Shown here: in pieces, positions 28,601 to 36,205 of the stretch
Layout of the letters: each line of letters begins with the position of its first letter
Numbering within the stretch: the stretch's first letter is position 1
Assembly (NCBI GenBank): GCA_947474645.1
Contig: CANJJD010000005.1
Span: forward strand, 58,213 to 122,212
DNA: 64,000 nucleotides
Direction: 5' to 3'
From: Alphaproteobacteria bacterium
GTDB taxonomy: Bacteria > Pseudomonadota > Alphaproteobacteria > Micropepsales > Micropepsaceae
The notes under the pieces: model-generated
Told to the model about the DNA's origin: nothing
Databases searched by the model: none
What the model saw: the letters and a program-made list of their open reading frames with translations, nothing else
Made by a program: the position numbers and the translations under genes

Positions 28601-29080
28601 CAGCATCGCGTCGGCCGCTTCGCGCTGGCCATCCAGCAGAATTTGGTTGACCACCCCGCCCGGCCCGCCGGTCAGAAGGATGAGGCCCTCGGCATGGGCG
28701 AACAGCTTCTCGGCCTTCACATGCGGCCAGTCACCGGGTTCGACTTCCAGATAGGCGGCAGAGAGCAGCTTGGTGAGGTTGCGGTAGCCCGCCTCGTTCT
28801 GCACCAGCAGCGCGACATGGGGCGGCTTGCGGCGCGATCCGGTCTGGTGGGCGCTGCGGGCCGCGACTTCCACCGACAGCAGGGCGCCGACGATGGGCTG
28901 AATGCCGCCCTTGGCCAGGGTGTCGGCGATCTCATAGACCCCGAACAGGTTGTTGGTGTCGGTGACGGCCATCGCCGGGGTGCCGGCATCGCGCGCCAGC
29001 TCGACCATTTCGCTGGGGCGTACGGCCCCTTCCAACAGCGAATAGGCGCTCTTGACGCGCAGATGGACGAAGGAGGCCAT
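25664..29080 (-). CDS. dnaE: DNA polymerase III subunit alpha
   Basis: The replicative polymerase. The 1138-residue DnaE1-type protein has the N-terminal PHP domain (FVHLRVKSAYSLLEGAV), the palm with GVRGSGASSLVAWALDIT and the catalytic PDFDIDFCQERRDEVVRYV, the fingers segment YGFNKGHAAAYAQVAYQTA, and the C-terminal OB fold and beta-clamp-binding region. It is at normal length. Upstream on the same strand lies an SOS-controlled small gene 82 bases away, so some dnaE transcription may be damage-inducible. A low-GC membrane gene follows two bases after its stop. No intein or frameshift is visible. Confidence 0.97.
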   Translation of the reverse strand: MASFVHLRVKSAYSLLEGAVRPSEMVELARDAGTPAMAVTDTNNLFGVYEIADTLAKGGIQPIVGALLSVEVAARSAHQTGSRRKPPHVALLVQNEAGYRNLTKLLSAAYLEVEPGDWPHVKAEKLFAHAEGLILLTGGPGGVVNQILLDGQREAADAMLEKFAGAFAGRLYVELQRHGLAEERAAEDHLLDMAYARGLPLVATNDVHFGRAKMYEAHDALLCIADGAFVSQDDRRRLTREHRFKTASEMQAQFADLPEAIENTVEIARRCAFRPMKRKPILPVFVPESGRTAEEELKAQAVEGLERRLTGAKLFAERKVYDERLDYELGIINRMGFPGYFLIVSDFMKWTRGQGIPVGVRGSGASSLVAWALDITNLDPLRFELFFERFLNPERLSMPDFDIDFCQERRDEVVRYVRDKYGADRVAQIIALGSLQARAAVRDAGRVLQMPLGLVDRIAKLIPNPPGKSISLKEAVASEPRLQQIAEQEPIAQRLFEITEKIEGLYRHASTHPAGVVIGDRPLDEILPLYRDPRSDMPVTQFDYEDAEKAGLVKFDFLGLKTLTVIAKAEELLKKRDIALHTQTIDFDDVGTFEMLSHGDSVGVFQMEGAGMRDLLRKMKPNHINDLVALVALYRPGPMDAIPTYIARKNGKEQVEYLHPLLEPILKETYGVMTYQDDVMRIARELAGYTMGEADILRRAMGKKIPAEMIPQRAKFMKGAAERKITQSVAETIFEQAEKFAGYGFNKGHAAAYAQVAYQTAFLKANYPVEFLAASMTLDIGNTDRLNIFRQESQRLGVTIAPPDINRSEAVFTCDAAANTVFYALAAVKGVGKQAMDHVVEARIAGGKFKSLSDFARRVDPRLVNKRAFENLARAGAFDSLNPNRRQVVENSDRILGGAQAAQRERESGQVSMFGGDNSPSEDLRLQAMPDWPVHERLGEEFAAMGFYLSGHPLDAYGPALKRLGASTYAALLEDRRRGGFKAKIAGTLIKKSERRGRNDHSYAFVSFSDPTGMFEIMLFPEVLAASRPLLEAGKSLLITASAEWDGDELKLRAASIIDLDAAAAQAGEGMVIKLADAKALGALAAELSQAGKGLVNIVVPGGAGEEVEIELKKRIAVNATLRSRIAALPGVMSVEAV

Positions 29081-29122
29081 GACCGGTCCGAGGGGATTCA
29101 GGGCGCCAGTATCGCCTGCCTG

Positions 29123-29139
29123 CGGGCCCCAGGGGCCCG
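29123..29139. other. GC-rich perfect palindrome between the small SOS gene and dnaE
   Basis: CGGGCCCCAGGGGCCCG is self-complementary apart from its central base. As RNA it would fold with a five-base loop and a six-base GC stem. It has no T-run, so it would be a pause or attenuator site rather than a full terminator between the SOS gene and dnaE. Confidence 0.5.
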
Positions 29140-29162
29140 GGAAGCGTCCCTATCCACAGCGA

Positions 29163-29267
29163 TCAGAGGGCGTGGTTCAGAACGACGTGGGCGCCATTGG
29201 CCAAAACAAAGGCCGACACCATGAAAAGGATCAATCCCGCGCCCGCCGCTGCATCCTTGGCCCACAT
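29163..29267 (-). CDS. SOS-regulated small single-pass membrane protein, SidA-like
   Basis: A 34-residue peptide: a short N-terminus (MWAKDAAAG), one hydrophobic helix (AGLILFMVSAFVLANGAHVV) and a short tail NHAL. GGGAG lies nine bases before the ATG. It sits 30 bases downstream of a LexA box embedded in a sigma-70 promoter. In Caulobacter the SOS-induced division inhibitor SidA is a 29-residue inner-membrane peptide that acts on the FtsW/FtsN division machinery, and from memory its gene also lies beside dnaE. Size, topology, operator and position match, so I infer a SidA-type checkpoint peptide. Sequence identity to SidA was not checked, and such a short peptide is hard to prove by homology. 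The longer open frame in the same phase reads through the promoter and was rejected. Confidence 0.72.
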   Translation of the reverse strand: MWAKDAAAGAGLILFMVSAFVLANGAHVVLNHAL

Positions 29268-29296
29268 GATCACGATCTCCCGCTTCGTTAGATTTT

Positions 29297-29325
29297 GTTC
29301 TACTTTGGTTCCTGTCGGAACGCAA
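29297..29325 (-). promoter_or_regulatory. SOS promoter: LexA operator over the -10 element
   Basis: On the minus strand, -35 TTGCGT (29320-29325), a 17-base spacer, and -10 TAGAAC (29297-29302). The direct repeat GAAC-CAAAGTA-GAAC at 29297-29311 differs from the lexA operator by one base in the spacer, and its right half is again the -10 hexamer. The two promoters therefore have the same architecture and register. It drives the 34-residue peptide and possibly dnaE. Confidence 0.88.
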
Positions 29326-29480
29326 GAACAAATCGTGATCGCATTGCCATGAATTTCGGTGGCGGTGGTCCAATAGCCGGGGGTGCGCTGATAGCTCATG
29401 ACATGACAAAGCATCAGAACTCGGACGGTTTCCCACGCCGCCAAGATACCTCAGGCGTTAACAACGGCCGCCGAAAAGTA

Positions 29481-30185
29481 TTAACGCGGGAGCTGCGTAC
29501 CCTCGATCAGCTTGCCCTGGTGCAAGAGCAAAGCGCGATCCATCCGGGACGCCAGTTCGAAATTGTGGGTGGCGATCAGGGCCGCCAGGCCTTCGGCGCG
29601 GGTGATGGCGATCAGGGCGTCAAACACCCCGCCCGACGTCTTGGGATCCAGATTGCCGGTGGGCTCATCGGCCAGCAGCAGCCGCGGCTTGTTGGCCAGG
29701 GCGCGGGCGATGGCGACGCGCTGCTGCTCGCCGCCCGACAGTTGCGAAGGCCGGTGCGTCAAACGCTTGCCCAGTCCCAGCACACCCAGCAGCCGCGCGG
29801 CTTCCGCCGCCGCATCGGCACGGCTTCGGCCCGCGATCATCTGCGGCAGCACCACATTCTCCAAGGCGTCGAACTCCGGCAACAGGTGATGAGCCTGATA
29901 GACAAAGCCGATGGTCTCGCGGCGGATGCGGGTGCGCTCTGTATCATTGAGCTTGGAGGTGGCGGCGCCCGCGATCGTTATCTCGCCACTGGTCGGCGCT
30001 TCGAGCAGCCCCGCGATATGCAATAGCGAGGACTTGCCCGAGCCGCTTGGTCCCACCAGCGCCACGATCTCACCCGGCTTCAGCGACATGGAAAGACCGC
30101 TGAACACTTCCAGCTGGCCCTCGCCCTCGCGATAGAGACGGGTGATGTTGTCCAGACGTAATACGTCAGTCATGGGGCGCTTCAC
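29481..30185 (-). CDS. lolD: Lipoprotein-releasing ABC transporter, ATP-binding protein
   Basis: LolD powers release of outer-membrane lipoproteins from the inner membrane to LolA. The 234-residue ABC ATPase has Walker [10 protein letters not shown], the signature [15 protein letters not shown] and Walker [13 protein letters not shown]. The GTG at 30185 overlaps the lolC stop (GTGA); an ATG four codons later (30173) is a possible alternative. It follows lolC in one operon, ending near the small SOS gene. Confidence 0.94.
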   Translation of the reverse strand: MKRPMTDVLRLDNITRLYREGEGQLEVFSGLSMSLKPGEIVALVGPSGSGKSSLLHIAGLLEAPTSGEITIAGAATSKLNDTERTRIRRETIGFVYQAHHLLPEFDALENVVLPQMIAGRSRADAAAEAARLLGVLGLGKRLTHRPSQLSGGEQQRVAIARALANKPRLLLADEPTGNLDPKTSGGVFDALIAITRAEGLAALIATHNFELASRMDRALLLHQGKLIEGTQLPR

Positions 30186-31465
30186 TCATAACGCAGCGCC
30201 TCGACCGGATCGAGCCTTGCCGCGCGCCATGACGGATACAGTGTCGCCAGGAAGGTCAGCACCAGCGCCATCACCACCACCGACGCCACTTGCATCGGCG
30301 CCATTTCGGCCGGCATGCGCGACAGGAAATAGACGGTGGGATCGAACAGGGTGGTGCCGGTGAGCTTGCTCAACCCCTGGCGAATATTCTCGATATTGGC
30401 GCAGAACAGCACGCCGACGACAAAGCCGATCACCGTGCCCGATACCCCGATGCTGGCGCCGGAAATGAAGAAGATGCGCATTACCGCCCCGCGCGTCGCC
30501 CCCATGGTGCGCAGGATGGCGATGTCGGCCGACTTGTCCTTCACCAGCATGATCAGGCCGGAGACGATGTTCAGCGCCGCCACCAGGATGATCAGCGACA
30601 GGATCAGGAACATCACATTGCTCTCGACCTGGATGGCCTCGAAGAAGGCGCTGTTGAGCGCCTGCCAGGGCACCGCCTTCATCATCGGCCCCGCCGCCTT
30701 TTCCAGCGCCGGCAGCATGGGCAGGTCCGCTTCCGGATCGTGGATCATCACCTCGATGCCGCTGACCCGGTTTCCAAGATCGAAATAATTCTGCGCCTCG
30801 CCCAGCGGCATGAAGATGTAGTTGTTGTCGTACAGCGTATTGCCGATGCGGAAGCTGGAGATCACGTGATAGGTCTTCACCCGCGGCGTGGTGCCGAAGG
30901 GCGTGACATTGCCCTTGGGCGCGATCAGGGTGATCTCCCCGCCGACCCGCACGCCCAGCTTGGCGGCCAGGCCCGAACCCACGATCACCGCGTCATCGCC
31001 GTCGAACCAGGGCAAGGATCCGGCGCGCAATTTCTCGGCCACCGCCAGCTTGGCCAGGTCCTGGCGGCGGAGGCCGCGCACGATCACGCCCAGGTTGGTG
31101 TTGTTCTGGCTGGCCATCACCTGGCCGTCCACCACCGGCGTGGCGCGGACCACGCCGGGTACCTTGCTGATGCGCCCCGCGATCGCATCGTAATCGGCCA
31201 TGTTGCCCATCTGCGACTGGATGGTGACATGGCCCGACAGGCCCAGGATGCTTTTGAGCAGCTCCACCTTGAAGCCGTTCATCACGCTCATCACGATGAT
31301 CAGGGTGGCGACGCCCAGCGCGATGCCGATCAGCGAGAACAGCGAGATCACCGAGATGAAGCTTTCCTGGCGCTTGGCGCGCAGGTAGCGGGCGGCGATC
31401 ATCCACTCAAAGGGCGCGAAGATTCCCGAGCTTTTTGGTTTCCTGGCGGGGGGCGATTCTGGCAT
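30182..31465 (-). CDS. lolC: Lipoprotein-releasing ABC transporter, permease
   Basis: The membrane part of the Lol extraction complex. About 427 residues: one N-terminal membrane helix preceded by the typical [16 protein letters not shown], a large periplasmic MacB-type domain ([19 protein letters not shown]...), and three C-terminal FtsX-type helices ending [16 protein letters not shown] and [19 protein letters not shown] single permease serves both the LolC and LolE roles in alphaproteobacteria, so a homodimer is expected. The start at 31465 is the first ATG; a TTG 14 codons earlier is open but less convincing. Confidence 0.93.
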   Translation of the reverse strand: MPESPPARKPKSSGIFAPFEWMIAARYLRAKRQESFISVISLFSLIGIALGVATLIIVMSVMNGFKVELLKSILGLSGHVTIQSQMGNMADYDAIAGRISKVPGVVRATPVVDGQVMASQNNTNLGVIVRGLRRQDLAKLAVAEKLRAGSLPWFDGDDAVIVGSGLAAKLGVRVGGEITLIAPKGNVTPFGTTPRVKTYHVISSFRIGNTLYDNNYIFMPLGEAQNYFDLGNRVSGIEVMIHDPEADLPMLPALEKAAGPMMKAVPWQALNSAFFEAIQVESNVMFLILSLIILVAALNIVSGLIMLVKDKSADIAILRTMGATRGAVMRIFFISGASIGVSGTVIGFVVGVLFCANIENIRQGLSKLTGTTLFDPTVYFLSRMPAEMAPMQVASVVVMALVLTFLATLYPSWRAARLDPVEALRYE

Positions 31466-31558
31466 GCGCCAGAAGGTAAGGGCCCTGCGCGAATCCGTCC
31501 ATGCCAAACAGGGTTACAAAGCCTTGCGCGGCGCTTTGGCCCGCCCCATACCCCTTTT

Positions 31559-32773
31559 ATGACCGACTCCGGGGCCAATGCCGAGATTACGGGCCTCAGG
31601 CGAGTGCAACTGATCGCCCTGTTCGGGCTCCTGACGGTCTTCACCCCCATCGGCATTGATATGTACCTGCCGGCGATGCCCACCATCGCGCGGGAGTTCG
31701 GCACCCCCATCGCCGACGTCGAACATTCCATGGCGGCCTTCTTTCTGGGCCTGTGCGTAGGCCAGGTGATGATCGGCCCCCTGTCCGACCGTTTCGGGCG
31801 GCGCTGGCCCATCCTGATCGGTCTGCTGCTTTACGTTGTGGGCGCCGCCGGCTGCGCCCTGGCACAAGGGCCGCTGACATTGGACGCCGCCCGCCTTGTT
31901 GAAGCGGTGGGCGGCTGCGCCGGCACGGTGTTGGCGCGGGCCTGCGTGCGCGACCTGTTCCCGCCGCAACAGGCGGCACGCATCTTCGCCCAGATGCTGC
32001 TGATCCTGTCGGTGTCGCCGCTGTTCGCGCCGTTCGTGGGCGGCTGGCTGCTGCCGCTGACCGGCTGGCGCAGCATCTTCTGGCTGCAGGGCGGGGCCGC
32101 GGCGCTGACCTGGGGCTTTGTCTGGTGGCTCTTGCCCGAAAGCCATCCCGGCTCGGACCGGCGGCTGCATCCGCTGCATGTGCTGAAGGACTATTGGGTG
32201 ATCGCACGCGACCGGCGCTTTTTCCGCTTCGTCCTTCCCGCCTTGCTGACCAATGCGGGCCTGTTTGTTTTCCTCACCGGCTGGGCGCATGTGGTGATCG
32301 ACATCTTCCAGGTGCGCCCCGAATTTTTCGGCTTCACCTTTGTGCTGAACGGCATCGGGCTGATCATCTTCAGCCAGAGCGCCGCCCGCTGGCTGAAAAC
32401 CCGTCCCGGCGAGCCCCTGTTCTGCGCCGCCCTGATCGCCAACGCGACCGCCGGCGTGCTGGCACTGGTGTTCGGCTATACCGGCTGGGGCGGGCTGCTC
32501 GGCCTGCTCCCCTTCACCTTCGTCTATTGCGCCATGATCGGCACCATCAACGCCACCGGCTCGGGTCTGTCCATGCTCCATTTCGGACATGCCGCCGGCA
32601 TGGCCAGCGCGCTGATCGGCGTGTTGCTGTATGGCGGCGGTACCCTGGCCTCGGCCCTGATGGGCGCCTTTGTCACCCCCACCACGCCGGTGCCCCTGAC
32701 CGGGCTGATGGCCCTGTTCGGGGTGGGCGGCGCGGCCACTTACCTGCTGTTCAGGCCCCGGCAGCCGCGCTAA
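31559..32773 (+). CDS. Bcr/CflA-family multidrug efflux MFS transporter
   Basis: A 404-residue major-facilitator protein with 12 predicted membrane helices. The first helix carries FTPIGIDMYLPAMPTIAREF, characteristic of the Bcr/CflA drug-resistance subfamily, and the loop between helices 2 and 3 has the MFS motif GPLSDRFGRRWPILIG. A helix-5 motif is in APFVGGWLLPLTGWRSIFW. It would export drugs with proton antiport at the inner membrane; the substrate is unknown. It is divergent from lolC and 43 bases upstream of proS on the same strand. Confidence 0.88.
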   Translation: MTDSGANAEITGLRRVQLIALFGLLTVFTPIGIDMYLPAMPTIAREFGTPIADVEHSMAAFFLGLCVGQVMIGPLSDRFGRRWPILIGLLLYVVGAAGCALAQGPLTLDAARLVEAVGGCAGTVLARACVRDLFPPQQAARIFAQMLLILSVSPLFAPFVGGWLLPLTGWRSIFWLQGGAAALTWGFVWWLLPESHPGSDRRLHPLHVLKDYWVIARDRRFFRFVLPALLTNAGLFVFLTGWAHVVIDIFQVRPEFFGFTFVLNGIGLIIFSQSAARWLKTRPGEPLFCAALIANATAGVLALVFGYTGWGGLLGLLPFTFVYCAMIGTINATGSGLSMLHFGHAAGMASALIGVLLYGGGTLASALMGAFVTPTTPVPLTGLMALFGVGGAATYLLFRPRQPR

Positions 32774-32816
32774 ACACGGTCAAACCATTCTGATTTCTGG
32801 CCCTTCGGAGCTTCCC

Positions 32817-34346
32817 ATGCAGCGCGCCCTCGACATCAACCGCACCCGGTTCGCCGACTGGTACCAGGCGGTGGTGCGCGACGCCGACATGGCCGAGACC
32901 AGCCCGGTGCGCGGCGCCATGGTGATCAAGCCCTGGGGCTATGGCGTGTGGGAGCAGATCCAGCAGGAGCTGGACCGCCGCATCAAGGCCACCGGCCATG
33001 AGAATTGCTATTTCCCCATGTTCATCCCGCTCTCCTTCATCGCCAAGGAGGCCGAGCATGTCGAAGGCTTCGCCAAGGAAATGGCGATCGTCACCCATCA
33101 CCGGCTGAAGATGATCGACGGCAAGCTGCAGCCCGATCCCGACGCCAAGCTGGAAGAGCCGCTGGTGGTGCGCCCCACCAGCGAAACCATCATCGGCGAC
33201 GCCTTTGCCCGCTGGGTGCGTTCGCACCGTGACCTGCCGCTGCTGATCAATCAGTGGGCCAACGTCGTGCGCTGGGAAATGCGGCCGCGCCTGTTCCTGC
33301 GCACCACCGAGTTTCTCTGGCAGGAAGGCCATACCGCCCATGCCAGCGAGGCCGAAGCGGTGGAAGAAACCAGGAAGATGCTGGAAGTCTATCGCACCTT
33401 CTCCGAGGACACGCTCGCCATGCCGGTGATCGCCGGTGAGAAGCCGGAGAATGAACGCTTCCCCGGCGCGGTGAACACCTATTCCATCGAAGCCATGATG
33501 CAGGACGGCAAGGCGCTGCAGGCCGGCACTTCGCATTTCCTGGGCACGCATTTCGCCGAAGCCCAAGGCATCAAGTTCCAGGACGATGCCGGCACTGTCA
33601 CCCTGTGCAACACCACAAGCTGGGGCGTTTCCACCCGGCTGATCGGCGGGGTGATCATGACCCATGGCGATGATGACGGCTTGCGCCTGCCGCCCGCCAT
33701 CGCGCCCAAGCAGATTGTCATCGTGCCCATGCTGCGCGACAAGCCGGAAGATGCCGACGTCTTGAAATATTGCGAAGACCTGGTGGCGATGCTGCGCAAG
33801 CTCAGCATCTTCGGCCAGCCCGTGCGTGCGCATCTGGACACCAAGAAGATCAAGTCGGCGGAAAAGCGCTGGAACTGGGTACGCCGCGGCGCGCCCATCA
33901 TCATCGAGATCGGGCCGCGCGACGCGGCCGGCGGCAATGTCACCTATATGCGCCGCGACCAGTTGCGCGAGGGCGACAAGATCAAGTCCATCGCCCTGCC
34001 CCGCCAGGAATTCCTGGAAGAAAAGGCCGTGCAGCTTTTGGCGGAGATTCAGCATGGCCTTTACGCCGAAGCCAAGGCGCGGCTGGACGGCAACATCAGA
34101 TGCGGCGTCACCGACTGGAAGGGCGTGGAGGATTACTACGCCGGCAGCGACGACGACTTCAAAGGCTGGCTGAGGGTGAGCTGGTCAAAGCCGACGGCTG
34201 CGGCGCTGGACGCGGTGGACACCAAGCTCAAGGGATTGAAGCTGACCATCCGCAATGCGCCGCTGGACCAGCCGGCCTCGTTCGCGCCCTGCCTGTTCAC
34301 CGGCGCCGCCGGGGTGGAAGAAATTTTGATCGGACGCGCTTACTAG
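32817..34346 (+). CDS. proS: Proline--tRNA ligase, archaeal/eukaryal type (family I)
   Basis: Charges tRNA with proline. The 509-residue class II synthetase has RGAMVIKPWGYGVWEQI, motif 2 in VRWEMRPRLFLRTTEFLWQEGHTAH, motif 3 in THGDDDGLRLPPAIAP and a C-terminal extension ending in IGRAY, with an invariant terminal Tyr. This layout is that of the archaeal/eukaryal family, not the roughly 440-residue, truncated-editing-domain type I expect in alphaproteobacteria. It lacks a proline-editing INS domain between motifs 2 and 3. GGAG lies six bases before the ATG. It occupies the proS slot of the conserved cluster but on the opposite strand from lolC and rnj. Confidence 0.92.
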   Translation: MQRALDINRTRFADWYQAVVRDADMAETSPVRGAMVIKPWGYGVWEQIQQELDRRIKATGHENCYFPMFIPLSFIAKEAEHVEGFAKEMAIVTHHRLKMIDGKLQPDPDAKLEEPLVVRPTSETIIGDAFARWVRSHRDLPLLINQWANVVRWEMRPRLFLRTTEFLWQEGHTAHASEAEAVEETRKMLEVYRTFSEDTLAMPVIAGEKPENERFPGAVNTYSIEAMMQDGKALQAGTSHFLGTHFAEAQGIKFQDDAGTVTLCNTTSWGVSTRLIGGVIMTHGDDDGLRLPPAIAPKQIVIVPMLRDKPEDADVLKYCEDLVAMLRKLSIFGQPVRAHLDTKKIKSAEKRWNWVRRGAPIIIEIGPRDAAGGNVTYMRRDQLREGDKIKSIALPRQEFLEEKAVQLLAEIQHGLYAEAKARLDGNIRCGVTDWKGVEDYYAGSDDDFKGWLRVSWSKPTAAALDAVDTKLKGLKLTIRNAPLDQPASFAPCLFTGAAGVEEILIGRAY

Positions 34347-34486
34347 AAGCGGCTCACGGCCTCGAACACAACCACCATTGCGGCGGCAGCGCTCAGCAAG
34401 GGCACGATCAAGGATCGCTTGCGCGGATGGAAAATCCGCTTCCTGGGCATGCGTGTTTCGTAAAAGCACCAGCTGTCCTGCAGCAT
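34343..34486 (-). CDS. Possible small membrane peptide convergent with proS
   Basis: A 47-codon open frame whose C-terminal half is a single hydrophobic helix (LIVPLLSAAAAMVVVFEAV) preceded by a basic patch PRKRIFHPRKRS, the positive-inside pattern of a real membrane peptide. A shorter start at 34450 gives 35 residues. Its stop overlaps the proS stop by four bases. Neither start has a clear ribosome site, so it could be chance. Confidence 0.3.
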   Translation of the reverse strand: MLQDSWCFYETRMPRKRIFHPRKRSLIVPLLSAAAAMVVVFEAVSRF

Positions 34487-34519
34487 CGGTCAAGCCCCTC
34501 AGCGATCCCCCAAGGGTAG

Positions 34520-34528
34520 TTATCCACA
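34520..34528 (+). promoter_or_regulatory. Perfect DnaA box
   Basis: TTATCCACA, the consensus DnaA-binding nonamer, lies in the intergenic space after proS. It is isolated, with no AT-rich unwinding region or partner boxes, so it is not an origin; it could titrate DnaA or regulate a flanking gene. Confidence 0.4.
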
Positions 34529-34575
34529 GATTACCGTGACTTTAAAGGGCGGCTTAAAATGCCCGGCATCGCCCC

Positions 34576-36150
34576 TCAGGGCAGGGCGGACTGCCGGTCG
34601 CCGGGCATGCGCTGGACCCAGGGGGCCCGGGCCGGCATGGCCGCGATAAGTCCCCGAATATCCACGTCTTGTGGCCCCGCCGGCAGATGGCTGTCCCGGT
34701 CCACTTCATGCCGGGCCGGCTCTTCCAGGGCATACCAGCGGCGCTTCCCGGCCTGGTCGGGGCAGGCTCCCAATTGGTCTGGCCCATCATCCCCCCAGCG
34801 CAGCTCGACACAGTGATACGGGTCGAAGCTCATGGCGAACAGGCGGCGGGCCATGTCGTCAAAGCTCAGCGGCACCGGGCGCTTGTCGCTGGACAGGTAG
34901 GTGATGGTGCAGGCCGCGCTCTGCCGGTCATAGGCCGCCAGCAGGTCGCGCTTCAGGTCCAGCCCGTCATAGGCGATGCGCGGATCGCGGTTCAGCCACA
35001 GCCCGATCATCCGCGCCAGTTCCTGGCGGAAGGCGACAAAGCCCGCCTTCAGCCGCGCATCCCGCGCCGGGGTGGCATAGCTTTCCCATTCCGTATCGTC
35101 GCTGTTGTAGATGTTGGGCGGAATGGCGGAAGGATGCAGCTTGGCCGAGATGCCGTTGGCCACCGCCTGGCTCACCGCCTGGGCGCGGTCGTTCAGGTCG
35201 TTGCACAGGGTGCCCATGGTGGCCTGCAGCTCATAGACCGGATTGAAATCCGTTTTGCCGCCCGACACCGCCACCCGCGCATATTCGTAATAGCCCAGCC
35301 GCGCGCCATTGTAGCGCCAGCTTCCGTCCCGCTCGGTGCCGAAATACTGGACCAGCGAGAAATCCGCGATCTGACTGTTGCGGGCGAAGGAGTAGCGGCC
35401 GCCCACCAGCGCGCCATCCTGCCGGCGCGCGCCTTGCAGTTGCAGCGGCCGCCAATTCTTCAGTCCGCCCCCCAGCGCCGCCGGGCTTTGGCCGAATTGC
35501 GGCCCATAAACACTGCGCGTAATGGTGAAGTCGGGATGGGCGTCCATGTAATAGATGCGCCCCGCAGCATCCACCCGATAGACCACGCCGATATGGGCGT
35601 TGGTGTCATAGATCATGGTGCCGGGACGGATGCTGCCCGGCTGCAAGGCCGGCGAATAGAAATCCGCCGGGATGGCGCTGTCCTGGGTGGCATCGGTGCG
35701 GAAGGTGCCGGAATAGACATTGCCCAGCAGGGTGCGGATGGCGGATGCGCCGTCTATGCCGCCGCCCTGGTCAATGATCCCGGCGCGGCTGACGATGCGG
35801 TTCGAGGAATGCCCGAAGCGCGAGCCTGACACGGCATCAACATAGGAAAAGGGCAGCCCGTTCTTCCAGGCATAATAGGCGCGCAGCAGGTAAGGCAGCT
35901 TGGCGCAGTCCACGTCGATATCCAGGAAGCGGCCGTCGCTGCCGCGATAGGGATTGGCCGGATCGCGCAGGCAGCTTTGCGACGAGGAACAGCCGGAGTC
36001 CCCCAAGGCGGTGATGAAGGCGCCATAGCCCGCCTCGTCCGATGCGTCCCAATGATCCTTGGTGATGCGCCATTGCGAATTGAAGTGGGGTGCGGCCTGC
36101 GCAGCAGCGCAGCCGGCGATCAGGATCAGGGCGGCGAGAAGGGCGCGCAT
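34576..36150 (-). CDS. Secreted/lipid-anchored protein, possible papain-like hydrolase
   Basis: A 524-residue exported protein that I cannot assign to a named family. The N-terminus is a signal peptide; LIAGC could be a lipobox with Cys14, or cleavage may follow AAAQA. A Cys-His layout resembling NlpC/P60 or CHAP cysteine hydrolases is visible: Cys82 at a helix start (DCAKLPYLLRAYYAWKNG), His186 in a strand (NAHIGVVYRV), and a polar residue after it (MDAHPD). The C-terminal half is rich in aromatic and Asp residues and has three further cysteines. The ribosome site is oddly close (GGAG one base before ATG). It sits in the accessory patch beside another exported protein; a role in cell-wall or polysaccharide turnover is only an inference. 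Confidence 0.6.
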   Translation of the reverse strand: MRALLAALILIAGCAAAQAAPHFNSQWRITKDHWDASDEAGYGAFITALGDSGCSSSQSCLRDPANPYRGSDGRFLDIDVDCAKLPYLLRAYYAWKNGLPFSYVDAVSGSRFGHSSNRIVSRAGIIDQGGGIDGASAIRTLLGNVYSGTFRTDATQDSAIPADFYSPALQPGSIRPGTMIYDTNAHIGVVYRVDAAGRIYYMDAHPDFTITRSVYGPQFGQSPAALGGGLKNWRPLQLQGARRQDGALVGGRYSFARNSQIADFSLVQYFGTERDGSWRYNGARLGYYEYARVAVSGGKTDFNPVYELQATMGTLCNDLNDRAQAVSQAVANGISAKLHPSAIPPNIYNSDDTEWESYATPARDARLKAGFVAFRQELARMIGLWLNRDPRIAYDGLDLKRDLLAAYDRQSAACTITYLSSDKRPVPLSFDDMARRLFAMSFDPYHCVELRWGDDGPDQLGACPDQAGKRRWYALEEPARHEVDRDSHLPAGPQDVDIRGLIAAMPARAPWVQRMPGDRQSALP

Positions 36151-36205
36151 GCTCCGGTTTTAACAGCCCGGATGGGGCGAGGATGCGGCAGAAGCGCGGG
36201 TTCGG

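Noticed and set aside
29163-29444. The 93-codon version of the SOS gene frame
   Set aside because: Its first 59 codons cover the promoter and LexA operator; the ribosome site supports the ATG at 29267.
30290-31558. N-terminal extension of the Bcr/CflA transporter frame through lolC
   Set aside because: Antisense to lolC; a normal MFS N-terminus begins at the ATG at 31559.
34520-34528. DnaA box as evidence of a replication origin
   Set aside because: A single box with no AT-rich unwinding region, no box cluster and no dnaA, dnaN or parAB nearby.
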